From positions 1,108,308-1,172,307 of the forward strand of contig CANKZG010000001.1 of assembly GCA_947488435.1 (NCBI GenBank): a DNA stretch of 64,000 bases, in the 5' to 3' direction. The position numbers and the translations under genes are program-made. The DNA comes from an uncultured Flavobacteriaceae bacterium (lineage in GTDB: Bacteria; Bacteroidota; Bacteroidia; Flavobacteriales; Flavobacteriaceae). Shown here piece by piece: positions 37,061 through 44,828 of this stretch; the first letter of the stretch is position 1, and every line of letters begins with the position of its first letter. Below the pieces are notes generated by a model. It did not search any database, had not been told where the DNA came from, and saw only the letters and a program-made list of their open reading frames with translations.

Positions 37061-37733
37061 AGTCCTTATAAGAGGCTTTTAAAATAGCCAAATCATCTAA
37101 TAATTTTGCTATTTCTTTCTCTTGTGTGCCGTCATAAAACCCTCGAATACGACGTTCTTTATCAACCAGAATAAAGTTTTCGGTATGAATCATATCGTAG
37201 GGACCGCCATCCCCATCTTCTTTAACAGCTAAATAGGATTTTCGTGCCAATGCGTAAATTTGCTTTTTATCCCCAGTAACCAAATTCCATTTTGCATCCA
37301 CAACTCCCTTTTCCTCTGCGTAGGCTTTTAACTGTTTTACTGAGTCAATTTGTGGTGTAACCGAATGCGAAAGCAGTAGCACTTCAGCATCTGATAATAT
37401 TTCTTGCTGCACCAGTGTCATATTTTTGGTCATAATAGGACATATTGTAGGACAGGTAGTAAAGAAGAAATCAGCAATATATATTTTGTCCTTATAGTCT
37501 TCCTGAGTGATGGTAATACCATTCTGGTTAGTCAAAGAAAAATCGGCAATGGTATGGTATTTTTTTTTGTGATGTAAAGAAGCGTCTACCAATTCCGTAT
37601 TTACCATAGCAGGCTGATAAATGGGGAGTACGGTAGGGGGTTGCAGAGCATCGTAAAACAAATACATAATAATGATTGAAATCCCCAAAAAGACCAGTCC
37701 AAAAGTTCGGTATTTACTAAAAAATGAAAGCAT
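37059..37733 (-). CDS. SCO1/SenC-family thioredoxin-like copper chaperone
   Basis: Membrane-anchored protein for copper delivery to cytochrome oxidase. It has one N-terminal membrane helix (about residues 11-28) and then a thioredoxin-like fold. The copper site is complete: Cys94 and Cys98 in TTCPTICPIM and the distal His in DMIHTENF. Length of 224 residues is normal. No cytochrome oxidase genes are adjacent here. Confidence 0.93.
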   Translation of the reverse strand: MLSFFSKYRTFGLVFLGISIIIMYLFYDALQPPTVLPIYQPAMVNTELVDASLHHKKKYHTIADFSLTNQNGITITQEDYKDKIYIADFFFTTCPTICPIMTKNMTLVQQEILSDAEVLLLSHSVTPQIDSVKQLKAYAEEKGVVDAKWNLVTGDKKQIYALARKSYLAVKEDGDGGPYDMIHTENFILVDKERRIRGFYDGTQEKEIAKLLDDLAILKASYKD

Positions 37734-37740
37734 GCTAGTG

Positions 37741-37772
37741 CAAAGGTACAGCTGTAAAAACTACTGTTCAAA
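37741..37772 (-). promoter_or_regulatory. Promoter of the SCO1 gene, nearly leaderless
   Basis: On the minus strand TTTG (37772-37769), a 20-bp spacer and TACCTTTG (37748-37741) match the consensus. The -7 box ends 7 bases from ATG 37733, so the 5' leader would be only a few bases. Confidence 0.6.
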
Positions 37773-37856
37773 GATTTTGGTTAAGAATGCTGCCAAATCT
37801 TTCTTAAAAAAACTTTATGGTTTTCGGCTTTTCTTTTTTTAAACCCTGTAAAAGCG

Positions 37857-37864
37857 TACTTTTG
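37857..37864 (+). promoter_or_regulatory. -7 element upstream of rseP
   Basis: TACTTTTG matches TAnnTTTG. It lies between two possible starts of the RseP frame (37817 and 37892) and supports the second. No clear -33 box is seen. Confidence 0.45.
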
Positions 37865-37891
37865 GTCGTTTTTAATTTTTTACACGCGATA

Positions 37892-39247
37892 ATGAATCCA
37901 TTAGTTATTCAAATTATACAATTCTTTTTAAGTCTTTCTTTACTCATCGTATTGCATGAGCTGGGGCATTTTATTCCCGCGAAATTGTTTAAAACCCGAG
38001 TAGAAAAGTTTTACCTCTTTTTTGATATTAAATATTCCTTGTTTAAGAAAAAAATTGGTGAAACGGTTTATGGTATCGGATGGTTGCCATTGGGGGGTTA
38101 TGTAAAAATCTCTGGGATGATCGATGAGAGTATGGATACGGAGGCGATGAAGGAAGAACCAAAGCCTTGGGAATTTCGTAGTAAGCCAGCTTGGCAGCGA
38201 CTTATTATCATGTTAGGCGGGGTTACAGTTAACTTCATTTTGGCGGTACTTATCTATATTGGTTTGGCCTTTGCTTATGGGGATGAATATATTGCAAATG
38301 ATAGTTTACGTGATGGGGTATGGGTAACCGAAAAAACCATTGGAGATAAAATTGGGATACAAACCGGTGATCGTATTGTAGCAGTTGATGGGGAGCCAGT
38401 AGAGGCTTTTGGAAAACTGTTTCTTGAGCTTATTAATGGTAATAAATTTACAATAGAGCGAGATGGAAAAACCATAGAAAAGGAAATTCCGGTCGACTTT
38501 ATTGCTACCTTATTAGATGATGAGGAAAAGGCAGTGTTTTTAAGATGGCGACAGCCCTTTGTGTTTTCGGCATTGCAGGAAAACTCAATTAATGCAAATT
38601 CAGGCTTAAAAGAAGGTGATGAAATTGTTACGATTAATGGAAATCCGGTTCGTTTTCGAGATGAGGTAGTAACGTATTTAAATAATAACAAAGGGGGACA
38701 ATTTACGACAACGGTAAAAGGTGCAGATGGAACGCAAAGAGAACTGGAATTAAAGGTTAATTCCGAGGGTGCCTTGGAGATTATTGTTCAAGCCCTAACA
38801 CAGGATGAGTATGAGAATAGGGGAATATTGAGGATAGAAACTAGAACGTACTCTTTTGTAGATGCCATTCCTGCAGGAATAAATAGAGGAGTCTCTACAC
38901 TTACGGGTTATGTAAAACAGTTAAAGAAAATATTTAATCCACAAACTGGAGCATATAAGGGTGTCGGTGGATTTGCTGCTATAGGAAAGCTCTTTCCAGA
39001 TTCTTGGAACTGGCCTGCCTTTTGGAGTACAACGGCTTTAATTTCTATTATTTTGGCCTTTATGAATATTCTCCCTATCCCTGCTTTAGATGGTGGACAC
39101 GTAATGTTTTTGTTGTACGAAATGATTACTGGAAGAAAGCCTAGCGATAAGTTTTTAGAGTATGCGCAGATGGTGGGATTCTTCGTATTAATTGCATTAC
39201 TACTCTTTGCTAATGGGAATGATGTTTACAAGTGGTTATTTAAATAG
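37892..39247 (+). CDS. rseP: RIP metalloprotease RseP (site-2 protease)
   Basis: Intramembrane zinc protease cleaving membrane-bound anti-sigma factors. The active site HELGH is at residues 22-26, the third ligand Asp is in LDGGHVMF near the C terminus, and two PDZ domains lie between (IGIQTGDRIVAVDGEPVEAF, SGLKEGDEIVTINGNPV). I use ATG 37892 (451 residues), because family members begin just before the first helix and a -7 box lies downstream of the alternative ATG 37817. It could act on the anti-sigma proteins encoded in this window. Confidence 0.92.
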   Translation: MNPLVIQIIQFFLSLSLLIVLHELGHFIPAKLFKTRVEKFYLFFDIKYSLFKKKIGETVYGIGWLPLGGYVKISGMIDESMDTEAMKEEPKPWEFRSKPAWQRLIIMLGGVTVNFILAVLIYIGLAFAYGDEYIANDSLRDGVWVTEKTIGDKIGIQTGDRIVAVDGEPVEAFGKLFLELINGNKFTIERDGKTIEKEIPVDFIATLLDDEEKAVFLRWRQPFVFSALQENSINANSGLKEGDEIVTINGNPVRFRDEVVTYLNNNKGGQFTTTVKGADGTQRELELKVNSEGALEIIVQALTQDEYENRGILRIETRTYSFVDAIPAGINRGVSTLTGYVKQLKKIFNPQTGAYKGVGGFAAIGKLFPDSWNWPAFWSTTALISIILAFMNILPIPALDGGHVMFLLYEMITGRKPSDKFLEYAQMVGFFVLIALLLFANGNDVYKWLFK

Positions 39248-39264
39248 AAAACTGCTTTTTTTTG

Positions 39265-39295
39265 TTTGGCAAAGTTGAAAAAACAATTATATTTG
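39265..39295 (+). promoter_or_regulatory. Promoter of tRNA-Asn
   Basis: TTTG at 39265-39268, a 19-bp spacer and TATATTTG at 39288-39295, a full match to the Bacteroidota consensus, about 50 bp before the mature tRNA. Confidence 0.75.
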
Positions 39296-39346
39296 CACCC
39301 GCTATTGCAGGTTTTTACTTTTAAAAGGTTGTCGGCGAACATAAAT

Positions 39347-39420
39347 TCCTCCTTAGCTCAGTTGGTTAGAGCATCTGACTGTTAATCAGAGGGTCCTTGG
39401 TTCGAGCCCAAGAGGAGGAG
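39347..39420 (+). tRNA. tRNA-Asn (GTT)
   Basis: A complete 74-base cloverleaf. The acceptor stem is 39347-39353 with 39413-39419, the D stem GCTC/GAGC (39356-39359, 39369-39372), the anticodon stem TCTGA/TCAGA with loop CTGTTAA (anticodon GTT at 39381-39383), and the T arm CTTGG-TTCGAGC-CCAAG. The discriminator is G39420. The CCA tail is not encoded. Confidence 0.97.
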
Positions 39421-39429
39421 CAACATTAG

Positions 39430-39464
39430 AAAATCCAATCTACTCTATTTAGGTTGGATTTTTT
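39430..39464 (+). terminator. Terminator after tRNA-Asn
   Basis: AAAATCCAA (39430-39438) pairs with TTGGATTTT (39454-39462), followed by more T. It starts 10 bp after the tRNA. Confidence 0.75.
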
Positions 39465-39484
39465 GTTTTATAAATCCAACTAAG

Positions 39485-40231
39485 ATGAGCACATATATTA
39501 AAGAAGTTCATGGCGATTTCCCTAAAATAGATACCCCACAAATGAGAGAGGTAGATCGCTTAATGATCGAAGATTATCATATTGAATTAATTCAGATGAT
39601 GGAAAATGCGGGTCGCTGTTTGGCAATACTTACCAAGGAACGTTTTTTTGATGGAGATGTAGAAGGGAAACATATTATTGTTTTGGCTGGTACAGGTGGA
39701 AATGGTGGTGGGGCTTTAGTTGCTGCCCGACGGTTGCACAATTGAGGTGCCAAAGTGAAAGTTTTTACTACTGCTCCCGAAGACCGGTTTACACCTATTC
39801 CAAAACACCAATATCGCATTTTAAAACGTATGGGAGTAACGATAACGGATGCAAATACCCTAACAACAATTGATAATGTTGATGCTATTTTGGATGGTGT
39901 TATAGGATATAGCTTGCGGGGAAACCCCTATAAACATGCTGCAACTATGATTAGTTGGGCGAATTCGAAAAAAGTTCCTATTGTGGCATTAGATACGCCG
40001 TCTGGATTAGACCTTACTAAGGGAATTTTGTATAATCCAATACTAACCGCCACTGCTACATTGACCTTAGCATTACCTAAAATGGGACTTTTTACAGCAG
40101 AAGCAAAAGAGGTGGTAGGAGAACTATATCTCGGAGATATTAGCGTTCCATCAGAATTATACGCAGAAGAAACATTACAACTTAAAGTGCAAAATGTATT
40201 TCGCTATAGCGATATTGTGCGGATTTTTTAA
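39485..40231 (+). pseudogene. NAD(P)H-hydrate epimerase (YjeF N-domain) interrupted by in-frame TGA
   Basis: A stand-alone YjeF_N protein of about 248 codons that would epimerise damaged NAD(P)H hydrates. Codon 87 (39743-39745) is TGA, and the same frame continues at once with GAKVKVFTT and runs to a normal stop at 40229-40231. Homologues usually read LHNWGA here, so a TGG-to-TGA change explains it. The rest looks intact: AGTGGNGGGALVAARRL and ALDTPSGLD. This may be a recent nonsense mutation, a sequencing error or occasional read-through. The C-terminal kinase domain of fused Nnr proteins is absent. Confidence 0.82.
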
Positions 40232-40256
40232 ACTAAAGCCCTGATTGTCCTAAGGG

Positions 40257-41123
40257 TTAAAATCGAACAACCACACCCATCTGACCTGGACCGAAATTTA
40301 GATCCCAGCTGAGGTTTTTTTCGTTTTCATTGTACTTTTGATCGTATTTTCGATCTAAGTAGCGATCTATAGATTCTACGGTAAAAATACTGATAGCGAT
40401 TCCTAAAGCAACGTCAGAAAACCAATGTTGGTCCTCCCATAATCGGGAAATACCCGGAATGGCTCCAACGGTATAAATTCCAGCTTTAATCCAAGGGTTT
40501 TTAAACTGCTTGGCAATGGCATAAGCATTTGTAAAAGCTAACATGGCATGGCCCGATGGGAAAGAATGATAACTACGATTTGAATTGAAAGGATCGAAAG
40601 TATCCTTTCCGTTTCCACTTTCTGGTCGTGCTCTGCCAACCAAAGATTTTGTAAGCTGTTGCAATAATCCCGCTGAAGATGCAGAAGCCACTAAGAGTAC
40701 TCCCGTACGTCTTAATTTTTCATTTTTGGTAAACAAGCCAGTCAGATATACGCCTCCAGTAATAAAGTAGTTATTTTCAGGTGTTCCCACATTTCTTCCA
40801 TAATCTTTAATAAAGTCTGGAATGTTCTCGCCTTGATTGCTAAAGTAATCCGCGGAACCTTCATCAAAAAGATAAATCAAACCCGTACCAGCGACAACAG
40901 CTCCGAAAGTACCCCATTGTTTGCCTTCCCAACTTAAGGGACGAACATAAGAATACCCTATGCTTTGGAACATATTGCCGACGTCATAAGTAAATAGCTG
41001 CCATGTATTTTGGGTTACATCAGCATTTGAACGCTTTTGTGAATAACCAGAATTAGAACATAGAAAACTTAATAGAATAAATAAAGAAACTTTAAATGCT
41101 TGGCGTAAAGATGTTGGTGTCAT
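40257..41123 (-). CDS. PAP2-family membrane phosphatase
   Basis: Lipid or undecaprenyl phosphate phosphatase of the PAP2 superfamily, 288 residues, with an N-terminal signal or anchor (FILLSFLCSNSGYSQ). All three motifs are visible: KSLVGRARP, SFPSGH and SRLWEDQHWFSDV, the last carrying the catalytic His and Asp. A -7-like box (41128-41135, minus strand) abuts the start codon but has no -33 partner. The substrate could be lipid A, phosphatidic acid or undecaprenyl diphosphate. Confidence 0.9.
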   Translation of the reverse strand: MTPTSLRQAFKVSLFILLSFLCSNSGYSQKRSNADVTQNTWQLFTYDVGNMFQSIGYSYVRPLSWEGKQWGTFGAVVAGTGLIYLFDEGSADYFSNQGENIPDFIKDYGRNVGTPENNYFITGGVYLTGLFTKNEKLRRTGVLLVASASSAGLLQQLTKSLVGRARPESGNGKDTFDPFNSNRSYHSFPSGHAMLAFTNAYAIAKQFKNPWIKAGIYTVGAIPGISRLWEDQHWFSDVALGIAISIFTVESIDRYLDRKYDQKYNENEKNLSWDLNFGPGQMGVVVRF

Positions 41124-41338
41124 TTGTCAAAAATAAGCTGAAAAGTGAGCTAAGTTATTAAAATATTTTTTTAATTTCTTGTACTCGGTTGGTATTATGC
41201 ACGAGGAGGGTGCTTTAAAAATTAATGCATTTTAGCTGGATGTCTCAATCTTAGATATTTGTGGAAAACTGCAGGTTTTTGCCTAAAAAAATTAAGACTC
41301 ATGTCCCATAAATCCAATGAAATAAAAAATTAATGCGT

Positions 41339-41346
41339 TACTTTTG
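41339..41346 (+). promoter_or_regulatory. -7 element of the DUF6268 gene
   Basis: TACTTTTG matches TAnnTTTG, 15 bp before ATG 41362. No canonical -33 box is seen in the preceding 238-bp gap, which otherwise holds nothing I can assign. Confidence 0.45.
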
Positions 41347-41361
41347 AAAAAAATTGTGTGA

Positions 41362-42249
41362 ATGGGTAAGTCCCTCCGGTTACTTTTTCTACTAAGTCTT
41401 ATTTGTTTTTTTAGAGGTAATGGACAGTTGAGTGATTTAGCTCGTGTTGATTATACGATTATCCCAGATAACAATGCAGATGATGTTGAATTTTCGCGCT
41501 TTAGAGCACTCTTTAATTATCCCGTAAGACTAAAAAAAGAGGGAGAGTTTTTGCTTTTAGGACTGGATTATAGTAACGTAAATTTACGTTTGCGTGATGA
41601 GAGTTTGCCTTTTGATCGAGAAAGTCTAAGCGATTTTAAAATCTTTGACATTAATATTGGCTTTACGAAACCAATAAAAAATGATTGGCGTTTAGGGATT
41701 CAACTTAAACCCGGTTTCAGCACAAATCTGGCGGCAAACCAACTTCGATTTGATGATGTAGTGCTCTCCGGAACCATTGTTTTTATTAAAGAAAAGAAAT
41801 TCGATGGCTTTAAAAAAATCAGATGGATTGTAGGAGCAACCTATTCTGAAAATCGTGGCTTCCCTTTTCCTTTACCTTTTATAAGTTACTATAAAAAGTT
41901 TCACCCGAATTGGTCATTTAATTTGGGTATCCCTAAATCGAATTTACAATATCACTTATCATCCAAACATCGCTTTAAATTGGATGTTTCGCTTGACGGG
42001 TTTACCTCAAACATTCAAGATGGAGTATTGTTGGAAACCGGAGACACGGCGGAAATTATTAATATGTCTACCATACTTGGAGGACTTCAGTACGAGTTTC
42101 ATTTTGCAAAGCATTTAGAATTTTTTGCACGTTCTTCTTATATTTTTTCAAATGCTACCCGACTTCGGGATAATGATCGAGATAATATTTTTTCAATTGA
42201 TAATGAGTCGCGATTCTATATAAGAACAGGAATCCGATTTAAGATTTAG
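41362..42249 (+). CDS. DUF6268-type outer-membrane beta-barrel protein
   Basis: A 295-residue protein with a signal peptide (ends FFRGNGQL) and alternating amphipathic strands to the C terminus (FYIRTGIRFKI). Its overall shape (VDYTIIPDNNADDVEFSRFRA at the start, then FNYPVRLKKEGEFLLLGLDY) matches the DUF6268 family. Function is unknown. It is probably a single-gene unit. Confidence 0.78.
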   Translation: MGKSLRLLFLLSLICFFRGNGQLSDLARVDYTIIPDNNADDVEFSRFRALFNYPVRLKKEGEFLLLGLDYSNVNLRLRDESLPFDRESLSDFKIFDINIGFTKPIKNDWRLGIQLKPGFSTNLAANQLRFDDVVLSGTIVFIKEKKFDGFKKIRWIVGATYSENRGFPFPLPFISYYKKFHPNWSFNLGIPKSNLQYHLSSKHRFKLDVSLDGFTSNIQDGVLLETGDTAEIINMSTILGGLQYEFHFAKHLEFFARSSYIFSNATRLRDNDRDNIFSIDNESRFYIRTGIRFKI

Positions 42250-42269
42250 GCTTGTCAACGGCTTTGGAG

Positions 42270-42857
42270 TTAGGGTAAGGCCGCTTTAATAAGAAGTGAT
42301 TCTTTATCAGAAAAAGACAAGGTTAATGCGGCTTTTTGCCCTTTTTTAGACATTTTTTTCCAAGTTTTTTGTAAAATCGAGATGACTTTTTCTTCCTTAT
42401 GTTTTTGGATAAAAGGATCTAAATAATGATTTAAAAAAACCAGACAAATTACATCCTCCAAACACTGTGTATCTTCATTTTTTTTTAGTTGTTTTTTCAA
42501 AAGTAAAAATTCAACCTTGGCAATGGTTTCGGTAGTATAACCTACTTTTTTTAGAATTTCGATAGCCTTTTGCGCGTGAAACTTTTTTAGATCCTGTCGC
42601 CATTTGAGATAGCCAATGCGTCCGTCGCTATACGTATCTCGAGGTATTTCCCAACGACAAATATGCTGACAACGCGCTGTAAGATGCAGAATTTCTGAAG
42701 CATGGGGACTAAATAACGTTAATGTGTCCGTCATTCGAAGTGCATACAAGAATTCTTTAGGATAACGTTTACCCGCAAATACTTCAATATTTGGATCCGC
42801 TTGATTTGCTTCATCAAATAATTGAAACGCTGCTTTGAGTTTTGTTGTTTCTGTCAT
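42270..42857 (-). CDS. DUF4202 family protein
   Basis: A 195-residue cytosolic protein matching DUF4202: FDEANQADPNIEVFAGKRYP, LTARCQHICRWEIPRDTYSD, GRIGYLKWR and DVICLVFLNHYLDPF. His and Glu/Asp residues in ARCQHICRWE and FLNHYLD suggest a metal-dependent, HD-like fold, which is my inference. No signal peptide is seen, and the gene appears monocistronic. Confidence 0.85.
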   Translation of the reverse strand: MTETTKLKAAFQLFDEANQADPNIEVFAGKRYPKEFLYALRMTDTLTLFSPHASEILHLTARCQHICRWEIPRDTYSDGRIGYLKWRQDLKKFHAQKAIEILKKVGYTTETIAKVEFLLLKKQLKKNEDTQCLEDVICLVFLNHYLDPFIQKHKEEKVISILQKTWKKMSKKGQKAALTLSFSDKESLLIKAALP

Positions 42858-43012
42858 TTGGGAATTTTTATAAAGCTATTTATAAAAAGCAGAATATACA
42901 AAAAGGGTTTAGTGTTTTTCTAAATAAAAAACAATTGAAGTAACTGTTTAAAAACCATGAATTTATACTGTGGTTTTTGTATCTTGTTGTATAACTTCAA
43001 AAATCAATCCAC

Positions 43013-43396
43013 ATGAAAAGAGTAATTATAGTGCTTGGTGTGATTTGCGCGATGGTGGTTTCATGTAAATCTACTGATCGTGTTAACATCTATAATTCAG
43101 ATCGAGAGACTTTTGGTAATGACCAAGTGTCTTTACTTAATATGGTTCGTAAATTACCAGGAGTAATTCTGAGAGGTAATGTTCCGGTTATAAGAACAAC
43201 AGTAAGTTCCCCTCAAGACCCTATAGGTGAACCACTTTATATTTTGAATGACTATATTGTTGGACAATCATTTTCTTCTATTGATCAATTAATTGATGTT
43301 TCTATAGTGAAAAAAATATCCATATTGGATGAGCCTTATGCTGCAATTTATGGGTCTAGAGCTGCAAATGGAGTTATTGTTGTTGAAACTTTCTAA
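43013..43396 (+). CDS. Stand-alone TonB-plug-like lipoprotein
   Basis: A 127-residue lipoprotein (Cys18 in AMVVSCKS). Residues 45-127 resemble only the plug domain of SusC-type receptors: NMVRKLPGVI, EPLYILNDYIVG, VSIVKKISILDEPYAAIYGSRAANGVIVV. No barrel follows; the frame ends naturally at ETF and a strong terminator is 28 bp downstream, so it is a complete small gene and not a fragment of a broken receptor. Confidence 0.83.
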   Translation: MKRVIIVLGVICAMVVSCKSTDRVNIYNSDRETFGNDQVSLLNMVRKLPGVILRGNVPVIRTTVSSPQDPIGEPLYILNDYIVGQSFSSIDQLIDVSIVKKISILDEPYAAIYGSRAANGVIVVETF

Positions 43397-43423
43397 AATA
43401 TAAGTCACATGCATATGACTATT

Positions 43424-43450
43424 AAAAGGTGTTCTTTGAACACCTTTTTT
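43424..43450 (+). terminator. Terminator after the plug-like lipoprotein gene
   Basis: An 11-bp perfect stem, AAAAGGTGTTC with GAACACCTTTT, a 3-base loop and a T run. It insulates the following tetR gene. Confidence 0.88.
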
Positions 43451-43485
43451 GGCTCAAAATTGTTAATTGATAGTTAAACTTTTAC

Positions 43486-43512
43486 AATATGATAGTATTA
43501 CTATTATATTTG
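43486..43512 (+). promoter_or_regulatory. -7 box and palindromic operator of the TetR gene at 43525
   Basis: TATATTTG (43505-43512) is a consensus -7 box; the -33 position reads TTTA (43481-43484). A palindrome centred on T43498, ATAGTA-T-TACTAT (43492-43504), extends to AATAT/ATATT (43486-43490, 43506-43510), giving 11 of 12 paired positions. It overlaps the -7 box and fits autorepression. Confidence 0.65.
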
Positions 43513-43524
43513 TAATTCAATACT

Positions 43525-44199
43525 ATGGAAAAACTGCAAATACATATAGTAATAAGTAAAGAGCTTTATACCAAAAATCCGGATTCATCAGAACTCGGCA
43601 GGAAAATTATATGCGCTAGTATTGAAATGATTGACACTTTAGGGTTTGAAGCTTTTACATTTAAAAAGTTAGGGGCTCGCATTGGTTCTAATGAAAGTTC
43701 CATCTATCGGTATTTTGATAACAAACACATGCTGCTGGTATACCTTATTAATTGGTATTGGAGTTGGATAGAATACAAGTTGGTTTTTGATACCAATAGT
43801 ATGCAATCTGCCGATAATAAATTGAAAGCTGCCATTCTTCTGCTAACGGAAAAAGTTGACGTGGATAATTCTTTTTCCTATATCAACGAAGTGACTTTGC
43901 ATAGAATAATCATCTCCGAGTCGTCAAAGGCATACCATACAAAAGCTGTTGACATTGAAAATGAGAAAGGCTTTTACAAAACCTATAAAAGAGTTGTGCA
44001 GCGTATAAGTGATATTGTTCTTGAGATCAATCCCGATTTTGAATTTCCACATATGTTGATATCTACGGTAATCGAGGGGTCTCATCATCAACGTTATTTC
44101 TCGGAGCATTTGCCTTCATTAACGGATGTTACAAAAGGAGGGAACAATATTGTTCGCTTTTATACAGACTTAGTGTTTAAAACAATTAAGAAATGCTAG
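43525..44199 (+). CDS. TetR-family regulator of the export cassette
   Basis: A 224-residue regulator with helix-turn-helix FTFKKLGARIGSNESSIYRY (about residues 52-71), preceded by a longer than usual N-terminal stretch. It leads a cassette of a small protein, ABC protein, HlyD adaptor and TolC on the same strand. The first small gene overlaps its stop by 7 bp. A near-perfect palindrome covers its promoter. It probably controls export of a peptide or toxic compound. Confidence 0.9.
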   Translation: MEKLQIHIVISKELYTKNPDSSELGRKIICASIEMIDTLGFEAFTFKKLGARIGSNESSIYRYFDNKHMLLVYLINWYWSWIEYKLVFDTNSMQSADNKLKAAILLLTEKVDVDNSFSYINEVTLHRIIISESSKAYHTKAVDIENEKGFYKTYKRVVQRISDIVLEINPDFEFPHMLISTVIEGSHHQRYFSEHLPSLTDVTKGGNNIVRFYTDLVFKTIKKC

Positions 44200-44522
44200 G
44201 AATGTCTAACCCCATACAATTCACACTTAAGCAATTTGCGTTTTATGCCATTATGTATGCCATGGTGTTGCAGCCCATGGCAGAATCCTTTCAACTGCTA
44301 AACAATCCGAGTTACGAATTTGTGGGATTTGATCTTGAAGATGATACGGAAGAAAACGAAGATGTAAAAGAGGATTCTAAACCCAAGAAAGTAAAACAAA
44401 AAAGCGGATTTGCATCATACACTTCGGGTGCGAATATAAATAGCGTTTTTAATATTGACACTCAAAATCTATTTTCGAACTATTGTTTGGAAATTCTCAT
44501 TCCCCCTCCGGAACAAATTTAA
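44193..44522 (+). CDS. Small acidic hypothetical protein of the export cassette
   Basis: A 109-residue protein, unrecognised. A hydrophobic N-terminal segment (KQFAFYAIMYAMVLQPMAES, a signal or anchor) is followed by an acidic stretch (FDLEDDTEENEDVKEDSKP), a basic stretch (KKVKQKSG) and a tail ending LIPPPEQI. It starts inside the tetR stop (ATG 44193, or 44202), so it is translationally coupled to tetR. It is probably membrane-attached or periplasmic. Confidence 0.65.
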   Translation: MLGMSNPIQFTLKQFAFYAIMYAMVLQPMAESFQLLNNPSYEFVGFDLEDDTEENEDVKEDSKPKKVKQKSGFASYTSGANINSVFNIDTQNLFSNYCLEILIPPPEQI

Positions 44523-44828
44523 TTTCGAAGAAGCTTCAAATGCTTTCAATGGATTGTCAACTTTATGCTTTTCACAGTAAAGTAAAGTTGTTTTACGTTC
44601 CCAGAAATAAAAATAGCAAAGGAGAATCCGTCGTTTTGGGAAATACAGAAACCAAGGCGAAAGAAGCTGTCCAAAAAATAGATATTCCCATTTGAATTAC
44701 TAGCGGAGAATTAATCTAAATTATATTAAGCAAGTTGCCAATAATGCATATTGGCACTACTGGATTTTTTGTTAAAGAGATAAGAAATCAGGGGTTTTTT
44801 ATGCGTTAAAAGAAAGAAAACAATATTT
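44523..44828 (+). other. 306-bp gap between the small gene and the ABC gene
   Basis: This holds no gene I can support. A weak frame (44540-44695, 51 codons) lacks homology and hydrophobic features. No consensus TAnnTTTG box was found, so the ABC gene may be read from the tetR promoter or an unseen one. Confidence 0.5.

Noticed and set aside
37817-37891. ATG 37817 as the start of RseP
   Set aside because: It adds 25 residues not found in the family, and a -7 promoter box lies downstream of it at 37857-37864.
39743-39745. TGA as selenocysteine or programmed recoding
   Set aside because: The family has Trp, not Cys, at this site, and no selenocysteine-type stem-loop is apparent after the codon.
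44540-44695. A possible 51-codon gene in the gap before the ABC gene
   Set aside because: No signal, membrane helix or recognisable motif, and no promoter or coupled start; kept only as a weak frame.
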